In this document: positions 11,183-19,942 of the stretch, piece by piece
Position numbering within the stretch: the stretch's first letter is position 1
How the letters are laid out: each line of letters opens with the position of its first letter
Origin: Myxococcales bacterium
GTDB taxonomy: Bacteria; Myxococcota; Polyangia; Nannocystales; Nannocystaceae
Assembly (NCBI GenBank): GCA_016793465.1
Contig: JAEUJW010000017.1
Coordinates: 62,001 to 126,000 of the forward strand
DNA: 64,000 bases
Reading direction: 5' to 3'
Notes under the pieces: generated by a model
The model's database searches: none
Seen by the model: the letters and a program-made list of their open reading frames with translations, nothing else
Told to the model about the DNA's origin: nothing
Translations under genes and position numbers: made by a program

Positions 11183-11333
11183 ATGTCGTTTAAGCCAGGT
11201 CGGATCGGAGGGTCCGGGGCGATCTCACCGCGGTGGTTGCGCGGTCGCTCCCTCGGCCCGCGAGGTCGCGCGCGAGGCTCCGTCGGGCGACGCGGCGGGC
11301 CTCGGCCCGGCGACCGCGGGGGCGAGGGCGTGG

Positions 11334-11339
11334 TAGCCT
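11334..11339 (+). promoter_or_regulatory. -10-like TAGCCT of the acetyltransferase gene
   Basis: TAGCCT ends 7 nt before the ATG at 11347 (4 nt before a GTG at 11344). Leaderless signature. Confidence 0.35.
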
Positions 11340-11346
11340 GACCGTG

Positions 11347-11952
11347 ATGTTGACGATCCGCCTGGCGAAGGCGTGCGACATCCCGGCGCTGGCACGTGTG
11401 CACGTGGCGGCGGTGCGCGCGTTGTGTCGCAAGCACTACCGGACGCAGGAGCTGTCGCGCTGGGTCGACCAGGGGCCGGGGCTGTACGCCGGGCTGGTGC
11501 GCTCGGCGACGGTGATGGTGGCCGAGCTCGACGGCGTGGTGGTCGGGTTCGCGGCGGCGTCGCTGGCCAAGGGCTACGTGCGGGCCGTGTACGTGGCGCC
11601 GGGGCACGCGGGGGCGGGCATCGGCGGGCGCTTGCTGGCACGCATCGAGCGAGCGGCGCGGGTGCTCGGGGTCCGTCGGCTGCGGCTCGAGGCGACGTTG
11701 AACGCGGAGGCGTTCTACACCCGGGCGGGCTACCGGTCGCTGGGGCGGGGACGGACGGCGCTGGGGCTGGGCTGCATCCGCATGGTGAAGCCGTTGCCGG
11801 TGGCGAAGTCGCTTCACGGGGTGTCCGGGTCGCGGCCGCTGTCCGGCCTGGCGGGACAGCGCTCGCCGTACGGGGGCGCGGGCCTGAAATCGCCCGTGCG
11901 ACGGCCGTCCCGCGGGGCGGTGGACATGGGTCGACGGCCGCGGTTAACGTAG
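11347..11952 (+). CDS. GNAT-family N-acetyltransferase
   Basis: From the ATG the product is 201 residues. Residues 1-150 have the GNAT order: TIRLAKACDIPALARVH at the N-terminus, a central strand VMVAELDGVVVGFAA, then the acetyl-CoA motif AVYVAPGHAGAGIGGRLL and the C-terminal NAEAFYTRAGYRS. Substrate unknown. The last 45 residues (after RMVKPLP) are Ser/Gly/Arg-rich and contain a GCTGTCC/GGACAGC inverted repeat at 11838-11860, so the tail may be recent or untranslated read-through. Confidence 0.8.
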   Translation: MLTIRLAKACDIPALARVHVAAVRALCRKHYRTQELSRWVDQGPGLYAGLVRSATVMVAELDGVVVGFAAASLAKGYVRAVYVAPGHAGAGIGGRLLARIERAARVLGVRRLRLEATLNAEAFYTRAGYRSLGRGRTALGLGCIRMVKPLPVAKSLHGVSGSRPLSGLAGQRSPYGGAGLKSPVRRPSRGAVDMGRRPRLT

Positions 11953-11968
11953 CGGGCGGGGTGGACGT

Positions 11969-12385
11969 TTGGGCGACGTCGTGACGATCTTTCTCCCTGG
12001 GAATCGGATGTTGATGCCGACCGGCTTCAAGGTCGAGGCCGGCATGAGGGTCAAGATCCGCTGCCTGCGCGGGCAGGTCCGCTTCAACAGCTTGAAGGTC
12101 GAGGGCAACGCGGTCGGCCCTGAGGGCCTCGACCGCGCCGAGTTCGCGGCGCGCTGGCCCAACGACGCCTGCTACGAGGACCCGATCGCCACGCCCGACG
12201 CCGGCCATGCTGGCCTTTGGGCCATGGTCGGAGAGACAGCCGTGTTCGTCGGCCGCGAGCGCGAGGTGGTGGCGCAGGTCCAGGGTGAGGTGAAGGTCGG
12301 CGTCAACGACCGCACCGCCGACCGCCCGCCGCACCTGGCGAACACCGGCGGTTTCTGGGTCGAACTCGAGCGTCGGCGGCCCTGA
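11969..12385 (+). CDS. LecA (PA-IL)-like lectin-fold protein
   Basis: The 138-residue product aligns by eye along its whole length with the galactophilic lectin LecA: FKVEAGMRVKIR matches the N-terminal strand, GLWAMVGE matches the ALVMKIG strand, and VQGEVKVGVND ... NTGGFWVELE matches the C-terminal VQGAITLIYND ... NNSGSFSVNI, which contains the calcium and sugar ligands of LecA. The Asp in GVND and Asn in NTGG are kept; the loop between them is longer. No signal peptide. The start is TTG at 11969 or the in-frame GTG at 11981. Confidence 0.6.
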   Translation: MGDVVTIFLPGNRMLMPTGFKVEAGMRVKIRCLRGQVRFNSLKVEGNAVGPEGLDRAEFAARWPNDACYEDPIATPDAGHAGLWAMVGETAVFVGREREVVAQVQGEVKVGVNDRTADRPPHLANTGGFWVELERRRP

Positions 12386-12652
12386 TCCGGTCCACCGCGT
12401 GTCCAAGCTTTGGCAGCGCGGTCCCGGGGGCTCCGCGCAAAACGTGCTGATTCTGGGGATGTCGTGCAGAACGGCGGCCTGGAACGGACTCCGGGTCATT
12501 CGCATATTTTGCGCAAGTTCGGCGGACCTTTCGCGGGATTTTCGCGTCTGAACGGCGCCGAGCCCGGTTAAACAGGGATTCCAAACGCCGCAGCGCGCGC
12601 CGGACGAGTTCCCCCGCCCCTGCACAAACCCTCTACAAGAAGGACCACGGCC

Positions 12653-13921
<1,269 letters not shown>

Positions 13922-13959
13922 TTGCCGGCGGGGCCCCGGGTGTGCTTTAAGGCGGCGGC

Positions 13960-14511
13960 GTGTCGAGCGTCGCCGTCGAGCTTTATCCCCAGCGCGGGCC
14001 CGTGGTCGTGCTGATCGCCCTGTGGGGCGTCGCCGGTGTGACGTGGCTGCTGGTCAGCGCGATCGCCCGGCTCACGCCGCTGGCGATCGAGCCGGTCGTC
14101 GCCCACACGATGACGACCGCGCAGTGGGCCTTGTACGTCGGCTGGTCGCTGTTCAACGGCTACGTCGAGGGCTACCGCGGGTTCCAGAAGGGCTACGTGC
14201 CGCGCGTGGTGGCCCGGGCCTTCTGGCTCGGACAGCACCCGCGGCCGCTGCTGATCGTGCTGGCGCCGTTCTTCTGCTCGGGGCTGATACACGCCACGCG
14301 CAAGCGCCTGATCACGTCGTGGAGCCTGCTCGTGGGCATCGTGCTGATCGTGCAGCTGGTGCGGCTGCTCGACCAGCCGTGGCGGGGGATCCTCGACGCG
14401 GGCGTGGTCGTCGGGCTGGCCTACGGGACGGCGGCGCTGCTCGTCGCGTTCACGCGGGTGCTCGCGGGGGCGCCGATCCGGGTGTCGCCGCAGGTGCCCG
14501 ACGACGGGTGA
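13960..14511 (+). CDS. Small integral membrane protein, unknown
   Basis: The 183-residue product has four hydrophobic segments (about 14-36, 60-70, 95-108 and 122-165 in two parts) and a positively charged central loop (RGFQKGYVPRVVARAF). Not recognised. The GTG start at 13960 is preceded at 8 nt by TTTAAG, and TTGCCG sits 18 nt further up (13922-13927), a plausible promoter directly after the sigma-factor stop. Confidence 0.6.
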   Translation: MSSVAVELYPQRGPVVVLIALWGVAGVTWLLVSAIARLTPLAIEPVVAHTMTTAQWALYVGWSLFNGYVEGYRGFQKGYVPRVVARAFWLGQHPRPLLIVLAPFFCSGLIHATRKRLITSWSLLVGIVLIVQLVRLLDQPWRGILDAGVVVGLAYGTAALLVAFTRVLAGAPIRVSPQVPDDG

Positions 14512-14521
14512 GTCGGGGGCC

Positions 14522-14755
14522 TCAGCTGCGCGCGCGGGACTTGCCGGCCTGCTCGGCCCGCTCGAGCTCGTCGCGCTCGTCGCCCTCGAGCGCCTCCTGA
14601 GCGGCGCGGGCGGCCTCGTCGACCTTGCCGGCGTCGACGAACTGCTTGGTGCGGTCGTTGTAGTTGCGCGCGGCGGTGCGGTTGCCCTCGCCCTCGTTGG
14701 CGTCGACGGCGCCCGGGCGCGTGGTGGGATCTTTGCGGTTGGTCTCGGTGGTCAT
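14522..14755 (-). CDS. Small hydrophilic helical protein (77 aa)
   Basis: The product MTTETNRKDP... is charged and Ala/Glu-rich; the core NEGEGNRTAARNYND followed by FVDAGKVDEAARAAQEAL resembles small stress-type proteins found widely in proteobacteria, though I cannot name the family. The ATG has a good GGAG ribosome site 8 nt upstream. Longer frames on this strand that read through the region lack coding character. Convergent with the membrane protein gene, 10 bp apart. Confidence 0.65.
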   Translation of the reverse strand: MTTETNRKDPTTRPGAVDANEGEGNRTAARNYNDRTKQFVDAGKVDEAARAAQEALEGDERDELERAEQAGKSRARS

Positions 14756-14916
14756 GGGTGCTCTCCGGTTCACGGACAACTTGGCCGGGATGCCGCGGGC
14801 GTGCACGCGGCAACGGCTGCGTCGGCGCGGGTCGCGAACCGAAGGCGAAGCCGGTGGGCCCGGCGCCGCTATTGGAGGAGCGGCGGAGCCGACCCAGGCC
14901 CCGGAGGGGCCGTGAC

Positions 14917-15741
14917 TCAGTAATGCAGCTTGATCTCGTAGTCGACGCAGGTGTCGGTCGCGGGCTTGTCGAGGCGGACGTAGACCTGCAGGTCCTCGTC
15001 GCCGGAGCAGCCGAAGTCGCCGATCGTGAAGCCGGTGGTGTGGCAGCAGCCGGGGCGCAGCATGGGGGAGATGGCGAACTGGGTGCCCTCGGGGCAGGTC
15101 AGGTCGGTCTGCGCGGGGCCGCCTTCGACGCACTCGATGAACTGGCACACGCGCATGCCGGCGCTCGCCGACAGCACCTCGATGGTCGGCTCGGAGATGT
15201 GGCCGAGGGTGTCGGTGCCGAGGTAGCGGTACCAGTCGGTGTCCATCGCGCCGCTGAGGACGCCGGGAATTTGGTGGAACTCGTCGTCGTCGTCGGTGAC
15301 GTCGTCGAGCGCGGTCGGGGTCATCTCGGACTCGCCGGGCGGCTCGGCGTCGCCGTCGCAGAGCATGGCCGCGGTGCACACGCCGTCGACGCAGGCGTAG
15401 CCGTCGACGCAGGTGTCGCCGTCGCACACGCAGCTGGGCTGGCCGGGGTCGCAGATCGGTCCGGTGTCGTCGACGCCGGTGGTGGTGGTGTCGTCGCCGG
15501 ACGTGGTCGTGGTGGTGTCGTCGCCGGTGGTCGGGGGCGCGTCGCCGGTGGTGTCGCCGACGTCGCCGCTGGCGTCGGTGGGGGCGCCGGTGGTCGGGGC
15601 CGAGGTCGAGCCGCCGGTGGTCATCGTCGCGGCGGTCGGACCGCTGTAGCTGCTGCCGTCGGCGGAGCCGTCCTCGCCTTCGGTGCAGCCGGGGAGCGTG
15701 AGGGCGAGGACGACGAGGAGGCGACGGCAGGGCGAGTCCAT
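14917..15741 (-). CDS. Cys-rich lipoprotein with Thr/Gly/Asp linker
   Basis: From the ATG at 15741 the 274-residue product has a leader ending LTLPGC (Cys19), a linker of Thr/Gly/Asp to about residue 95, then a small disulfide-type module (CDPGQPSCVCDGDTCVDGYACVDG) and a C-terminal domain ending KLHY. The DxDWYRYLGTDT segment suggests a jelly-roll like that of pre-peptidase C-terminal or DVUA-like domains (weak). TATCGT lies 7 nt before the ATG, which favours this start over the much longer open frame. Confidence 0.65.
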   Translation of the reverse strand: MDSPCRRLLVVLALTLPGCTEGEDGSADGSSYSGPTAATMTTGGSTSAPTTGAPTDASGDVGDTTGDAPPTTGDDTTTTTSGDDTTTTGVDDTGPICDPGQPSCVCDGDTCVDGYACVDGVCTAAMLCDGDAEPPGESEMTPTALDDVTDDDDEFHQIPGVLSGAMDTDWYRYLGTDTLGHISEPTIEVLSASAGMRVCQFIECVEGGPAQTDLTCPEGTQFAISPMLRPGCCHTTGFTIGDFGCSGDEDLQVYVRLDKPATDTCVDYEIKLHY

Positions 15742-15830
15742 GCGCCCGACGATAGACCAGGCCCGCAGGGTCGTGAAGCGCGCCCGGAGCGGAGGCCGCG
15801 TCGCGGGTGCGTCGCGTGCGGGCTCGCCGA

Positions 15831-16223
15831 TCAATTCATCGAGTAGGGCAAGCTGAGGGAGAACGGGGCGATCTCCGCGTCGAACTCCTGGCCGTCGTCG
15901 GTGACCATCTGATACTCGCCGCGCATGGTGCCGAAGGCGGTGCGCAGCGGGCAGCCGGAGGTGTACTCGAACGACTCGCCGGGGGCGAGCACGGGCTGGG
16001 CGCCGACGACGCCGGGGCCGCGGACCTCCTCGACGGCGCCGTTGGCGTCGGTGATGATCCAGTGGCGACTGACGAGCTGGACGGTGTCGAGGCCCTCGTT
16101 GGAGATCCGCACGGTGTAGGTGAAGAACCACTGGCGCTCGCGCGGCTCGCCGCCGTGATCGGGCAGATATTGCGAGCTGACGCGGATGCGGATGCCGTTG
16201 GTGATCGCCTCGGAGGTCGACAC
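15831..16223 (-). CDS. apaG: ApaG domain protein
   Basis: The 130-residue product matches E. coli ApaG over its whole length: RQWFFTYTVRISNEG, SRHWIITDANG, VRGPGVVGAQPVLAPGE, FEYTSGCPL and GTMRGEYQMV. ApaG has an immunoglobulin-like fold; its loss in enterobacteria affects Co2+/Mg2+ handling and Ap4A levels, but the biochemical activity is unsettled. The GTG at 16223 is supported by TAGATT ending 7 nt upstream; a TTG 36 bp further up is less likely. The protein stands alone here, not next to ksgA or apaH. Confidence 0.9.
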   Translation of the reverse strand: MSTSEAITNGIRIRVSSQYLPDHGGEPRERQWFFTYTVRISNEGLDTVQLVSRHWIITDANGAVEEVRGPGVVGAQPVLAPGESFEYTSGCPLRTAFGTMRGEYQMVTDDGQEFDAEIAPFSLSLPYSMN

Positions 16224-16230
16224 GGCGGGC

Positions 16231-16236
16231 AATCTA
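16231..16236 (-). promoter_or_regulatory. -10-like TAGATT of apaG
   Basis: On the minus strand TAGATT ends 7 nt before the GTG start at 16223; no Shine-Dalgarno is present. Confidence 0.35.
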
Positions 16237-16271
16237 TGCCGAGGCCAGCGCGCCAGCAAGCGATATCGCGG

Positions 16272-16772
16272 TCAGTTGCAGGCCTCGGCCTGCTCCTCGC
16301 AGCCCGTGGGCTTCGGGGCCAGGAGGCCGACGCCGAGGCAGCCGAGGCAGGCGATGTCCATGATCGTCTCGGGGGTGCACTTGCCGTCGGTGAAGCAGCC
16401 CTGGGCCACGCAGGTGCCGAGCGCGAGCGCGGCCTGGCCTTCTTCGGGCGACACGCCCTCGGCGCACATCTGGAAGCAGGCGAGGTCGAAGCTGAGGGCG
16501 CACATGCCGACGCACTCGAGGATGTCGCGGCAGGTCTTCTCGGGCGGGGCGGCGGTGGACTCGCCGTCGCCGGTGCTCGAGCTCTCGCCGGAGCTCGAGC
16601 TCGAGGTGGTGTCGTCGCCGGTGCTGGTGCTGGTGCCGCTGGTGGTCGGGGCGACGCCGGACGAGGACGACGCGTCCGACGAGCTGGCCGGCGGCATGGG
16701 GTCGGCGAACGGCTCGTCGCTGGCGCAGGCCGGGGCGGCGAGCAGCAGGGCGAGGCAGCGGGCGCGGAGCAT
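16272..16772 (-). CDS. Cys-rich lipoprotein with Ser/Thr/Gly linker
   Basis: The 166-residue product has a leader ending LLAAPAC (Cys18), a linker of Ser, Thr, Gly and Asp to about residue 80, and a C-terminal domain with about 12 Cys, including CRDILECVGMC, CFQMC, CVAQGCF and IACLGCLGVG. The paired Cys spacing resembles small disulfide-bonded modules of myxobacterial secreted proteins, but no family is recognised. TATCGT lies 7 nt before the ATG at 16772, supporting this start against the upstream open frame. Confidence 0.65.
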   Translation of the reverse strand: MLRARCLALLLAAPACASDEPFADPMPPASSSDASSSSGVAPTTSGTSTSTGDDTTSSSSSGESSSTGDGESTAAPPEKTCRDILECVGMCALSFDLACFQMCAEGVSPEEGQAALALGTCVAQGCFTDGKCTPETIMDIACLGCLGVGLLAPKPTGCEEQAEACN

Positions 16773-16870
16773 CGAACGGACGATACAGGGAGCGCGGCGG
16801 ACGCGGGCGCGAGGTGTCGCACACGCCGGCGGCGACAGGGGGCGCGCGGCGGGCCTGTACACTGGCGGAC

Positions 16871-17800
16871 ATGTCGTTGTCCGAGGAGATGCGCCGCCGC
16901 CTGGCCGATCTGGTCGCCGCCGACGAGGTGGTGCTGTTCATGAAGGGCACGCGGCTGCGGCCGCAGTGCGGGTTCTCGGCGGGGGTGGTGGCGGCGCTCG
17001 ACGCCCGCATCGCCGACTACGCGACGGTCGACGTGCTCGCGGATCCGGAGCTGCGCGACGGCATCAAGGAGTTCTCGCAGTGGCCGACGCTGCCGCAGCT
17101 GTACGTGAAGGGGGAGTTCGTCGGGGGGGCCGACATCGTGCGCGAGATGCAGGCGACGGGTGAGCTCGACCGCCTGCTCGGCGCGGACGCGCGGCCGGTG
17201 GCGACGCCGACGATCACGGTGACCTCGGCGGCGGCGGAGGCGTTCCGCGAGGCGCTCGCCGACGCTGGCGCGGATGAGGTGATCCGGCTCGAGATCAGCC
17301 CGGGCTTCGAGCACGGGCTGTCGATCGAGGCGGCGCGACCCGGCGACCTGGCGGTCGACGTCGGGCACGGGCTGCGCTTCGCGGTGGCCCGGCTGAGCGC
17401 GGGGCGGGCGGACGGGCTGCGCTTCGACTTCGTGGTCCAGCGCGGCGAGGCTGGCTTCAAGATCGAGAACCCGAACGCGCCGGCGACCGTGCAGGCGATC
17501 GTGCCGGCCGAGCTGCAGGCCCGGCTGCAGGCCGGCGAGGTCCACCTCTACGACGTGCGGACCCCCGGGGAGCGCGAGATCGCCAGGATCGAGCCGTCGG
17601 TGCTGCTCGACGAGGCGGCCCGGACCGAGATCCTGGGGCTGCCCCGCGACACGCCGCTGGTGTTCTACTGCCACCACGGGGTGCGCAGCCACGCGGCGGC
17701 CGACCACTTCCTGCAGCAGGGCTTCAAGAATGTGGCCAGCCTGACGGGGGGGATCGAGGCGTGGTCGAACGAGGTCGACCGCTCGGTGCCGCGGTATTGA
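16871..17800 (+). CDS. Fusion of monothiol glutaredoxin, A-type-carrier-like and rhodanese domains
   Basis: The 309-residue protein has three domains. Residues 1-105 form a Grx4-type monothiol glutaredoxin with PQCGFS (Cys33), WPTLPQLYVKGEFVGG and the preceding glutathione-site Lys25. Residues 112-205 resemble HesB/IscA A-type iron-sulfur carriers (VTSAAAEAFREAL, FDFVVQ, GFKIENPNAP) but all Fe-S Cys ligands are missing. Residues 215-309 form a rhodanese domain with active-site Cys267 in VFYCHHGVRS. Iron-sulfur delivery or sulfur sensing in the cytoplasm is likely. TACACT lies 7 nt before the ATG. Confidence 0.88.
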   Translation: MSLSEEMRRRLADLVAADEVVLFMKGTRLRPQCGFSAGVVAALDARIADYATVDVLADPELRDGIKEFSQWPTLPQLYVKGEFVGGADIVREMQATGELDRLLGADARPVATPTITVTSAAAEAFREALADAGADEVIRLEISPGFEHGLSIEAARPGDLAVDVGHGLRFAVARLSAGRADGLRFDFVVQRGEAGFKIENPNAPATVQAIVPAELQARLQAGEVHLYDVRTPGEREIARIEPSVLLDEAARTEILGLPRDTPLVFYCHHGVRSHAAADHFLQQGFKNVASLTGGIEAWSNEVDRSVPRY

Positions 17801-17825
17801 CCGCCCCTTGCGGGTGGTCTAGCGT
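17797..17825 (+). promoter_or_regulatory. Promoter TTGACC-N17-TAGCGT
   Basis: The -35 TTGACC (17797-17802) overlaps the stop codon of the glutaredoxin fusion gene; the -10 TAGCGT (17820-17825) ends 10 nt before the ATG at 17836. The same TAGCGT with a 17-nt spacer occurs before the acylase gene at 41857. Confidence 0.5.
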
Positions 17826-17835
17826 CCGTCGCCGC

Positions 17836-18297
17836 ATGCCTTCCTTCTCTCGACTCGCCCTGGTGGCCGCGCTGGTGCTCCCTGGCTGCGGGGACCCGTG
17901 TACGCGCCTGAGCGCCGCGCTGTGCGACGGCGGCGAGGACGCCTACTGCAAGCAGGTCGACGAGTGGCTGCGCGGGCGGCTGATCGACCCGGAGACCAAG
18001 GAGCCGCTGGCCGGTCAGCCGCGCGAGCAGATGTGCACGGCGATCCACGGCAGCGTCGACATCTTCAACGCGTACCGCTTCAAGGCCAAGCAGAAGCTGC
18101 TCGGCGAGCCGGACTTCACCGTGAAGTCGTCGACCCCGGCGGCCAACAAGGCCGACCCCGATCCGAAGCCGAAGCCGGTCGACGTCAAGCGCGCGCCGAC
18201 CCCTCCGGTGGAGGACGGCAAGGGGCCGCCCGACGCCAAGGCCGAGCCCGATGACGAGATCAAGCCCGACGAGCGGCCGGGCGAGGGCGTCGACTAG
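17836..18297 (+). CDS. Small lipoprotein with Pro/Lys/Asp tail
   Basis: The 153-residue product has a leader ending ALVLPGC (Cys18). Residues 20-95 contain four more Cys (CTRLSAALCDGG, AYCKQVDEWL, EQMCTAIHG), consistent with a small disulfide-bonded helical domain. The last 60 residues are a charged Pro/Lys/Asp tail typical of extended periplasmic linkers. No relatives recognised. Confidence 0.6.
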   Translation: MPSFSRLALVAALVLPGCGDPCTRLSAALCDGGEDAYCKQVDEWLRGRLIDPETKEPLAGQPREQMCTAIHGSVDIFNAYRFKAKQKLLGEPDFTVKSSTPAANKADPDPKPKPVDVKRAPTPPVEDGKGPPDAKAEPDDEIKPDERPGEGVD

Positions 18298-18909
18298 CGG
18301 CGCGGTCGCGGGCGGGCGTTCGCGGCTGCCGAAGGATCGCGGTGGCGGTCGGCGCGGGACCCATCCTCGCAGCGGCGGGGACGCGGCCTCGACGCGCTCG
18401 TCGGTGCCCGCGCGTCCCCGACGGGTTCTCCCGACCCGTCACGCGCGGGCTCGAGGTTGTCGCGGTGTGTGCTGCTCGTCGCAGATCCGCGGGTGAATGC
18501 ACGATCGGCGCGGCGACGCGAACGAAAGGTCGTGTCGGGTAGTTTCGCCAGTGTGCCGGCACGGCACACCTGTGTGGTGTGGTCTCGGAACAACGACTGT
18601 TCAGGGGAAACAGGGGCTTCGGTGGCCCTCTGCGGTCGATAGGGGCGCTTGCGCGGCCGTCGGGGCGAGTGGTTGGACCATCGTTTCAACCGTGGCATCA
18701 GGCAAAAAAAAGCACTGAATCCGGACCGTTCGCCTGAGGCGAGGACTGGCATGGCGGCTGCAATACGTGCCGCGAGACAGCGGGAGGGCGGACGACGCTC
18801 TCCGCATCCATCGAAGACGGTGGATTGAAACACGGTTCGCCGCCGAGGCGGGGACCAGGCTCTTCCCTTCCACGCGATCGTCGGCCGGCTGGCCGAGGGC
18901 AGGTGTTGT
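18298..18909 (+). other. 612-bp region without a supported gene
   Basis: All frames here look non-coding. The region holds a perfect 8-bp inverted repeat with a 3-nt loop at 18551-18569 (GTGTGCCG/CGGCACAC), an A7 run at about 18708-18714, and the long leader of the lipoprotein at 18910. Base composition is lower in GC than in flanking genes. A small RNA or regulatory region is possible. Confidence 0.45.
18551..18569 (+). promoter_or_regulatory. Perfect inverted repeat GTGTGCCG-GCA-CGGCACAC
   Basis: A 19-bp perfect dyad in non-coding DNA about 340 bp before the lipoprotein gene. It could be an operator for a dimeric regulator or a stable RNA hairpin; no T run follows. Confidence 0.45.
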
Positions 18910-19848
18910 ATGAAAAAAGCGACCAATTTTCGGCGGTGTGGGCTCCTTGCAACGGTGTCGTTGGTCCTCCTGGGGTGTAACAGCGACGAGATCCGTCAAG
19001 ACAGCGCGTCCGCGAGTCAAAGCGCGACGGACACCGACACGAACTCGAACTCGGCGACCAACACAGAGAGCGACTCGGTGCCGACCGACGGCAGCGCCTC
19101 GAACACCGACTCGAACTCGGGCACGGACAGCGATTCGGCGACGGACGGGGTGTCGGCGACCAACACCAACACGAATACGAACACCGAGTCCAACAGCAAC
19201 AGCAACACGTTCCCGACCGAGTCGGACACCAATACGCTGACAGACACCGACTCGGCGTCGGCCACGAACACCAACACCAACACGATGACCGACACCGACT
19301 CGGCGTCGAACACCAATACGATGACCGACACCGACTCGGCGTCGGCCACGAACACCAACACCAACACGATGTCGGCGAGCGACACGGACACCGACTCGGC
19401 GTCGGCGTCGGACACCGACACGATGACCGACACGGCCTCGGCGAGCGACACGGACACGGACACCGACACCGCGAGCGACACGAACGTTTCGGACACCAAC
19501 ACGACCGACACCGACACGACCGACACCAACGACCCGATGTGCACGGCGCCGGACGCCAACAACGAGTGCCAGACCTGCGTGTACGAGTCGTGCGACATGG
19601 GCGACTGGTGCGAGTGCGCGAGCGACCAGGGCTGCCTGTGCACGCTCGACTGCCTCGGCGAGTCGAGCCTGCTCGGCGTGGTCGCGTGCCTGGTGGGCGA
19701 CTGCGGGCTGCAGGGCGTCAACGTCGGCAACCTGCTCAACGTGGTCGGCAACAGCGTCGGCGGGCTCGTCGAGTGCAACTCGCTGACCAACGACGGCCCG
19801 AACAGCTGCGGCCTGGTGTGCCCGGCGGCGTCGCTGATCCTGTTCTGA
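18910..19848 (+). CDS. Lipoprotein with very long Asp/Ser/Thr/Asn repeat and Cys-rich C-terminus
   Basis: The 312-residue product has a leader with several Lys/Arg ending VLLGC (Cys23). Residues 30-210 are almost only Asp, Ser, Thr, Asn and Ala, built from short repeats such as [14 protein letters not shown] encoded by near-identical DNA. The C-terminal 100 residues contain about 12 Cys ([29 protein letters not shown]). The acidic repeat could bind calcium or act as a surface stalk. The first codons are strikingly AT-rich (AAAAAAGCGACCAATTTT), which may ease initiation. Confidence 0.7.
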   Translation: MKKATNFRRCGLLATVSLVLLGCNSDEIRQDSASASQSATDTDTNSNSATNTESDSVPTDGSASNTDSNSGTDSDSATDGVSATNTNTNTNTESNSNSNTFPTESDTNTLTDTDSASATNTNTNTMTDTDSASNTNTMTDTDSASATNTNTNTMSASDTDTDSASASDTDTMTDTASASDTDTDTDTASDTNVSDTNTTDTDTTDTNDPMCTAPDANNECQTCVYESCDMGDWCECASDQGCLCTLDCLGESSLLGVVACLVGDCGLQGVNVGNLLNVVGNSVGGLVECNSLTNDGPNSCGLVCPAASLILF

Positions 19849-19942
19849 GGCCGCCCGCCCGCGGGCGGACAGCGGCGGTAATCATTCAAGCTACCTGGAA
19901 TGCGGGGGCGCCGAGCCGTCGGGCCCCCGGAAGGAAAGAGCC

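Noticed and set aside
18601..19020. Small minus-strand frames in the 612-bp gap
   Set aside because: Start-poor, Arg/Pro/Ser-rich, no ribosome site, no -10-like hexamer, and they run into the repeat lipoprotein gene.
19020..19530. Regular short repeats resembling a CRISPR array
   Set aside because: Repeats are in frame, encode an acidic stalk of a lipoprotein, have no unique spacers and no cas genes are nearby.
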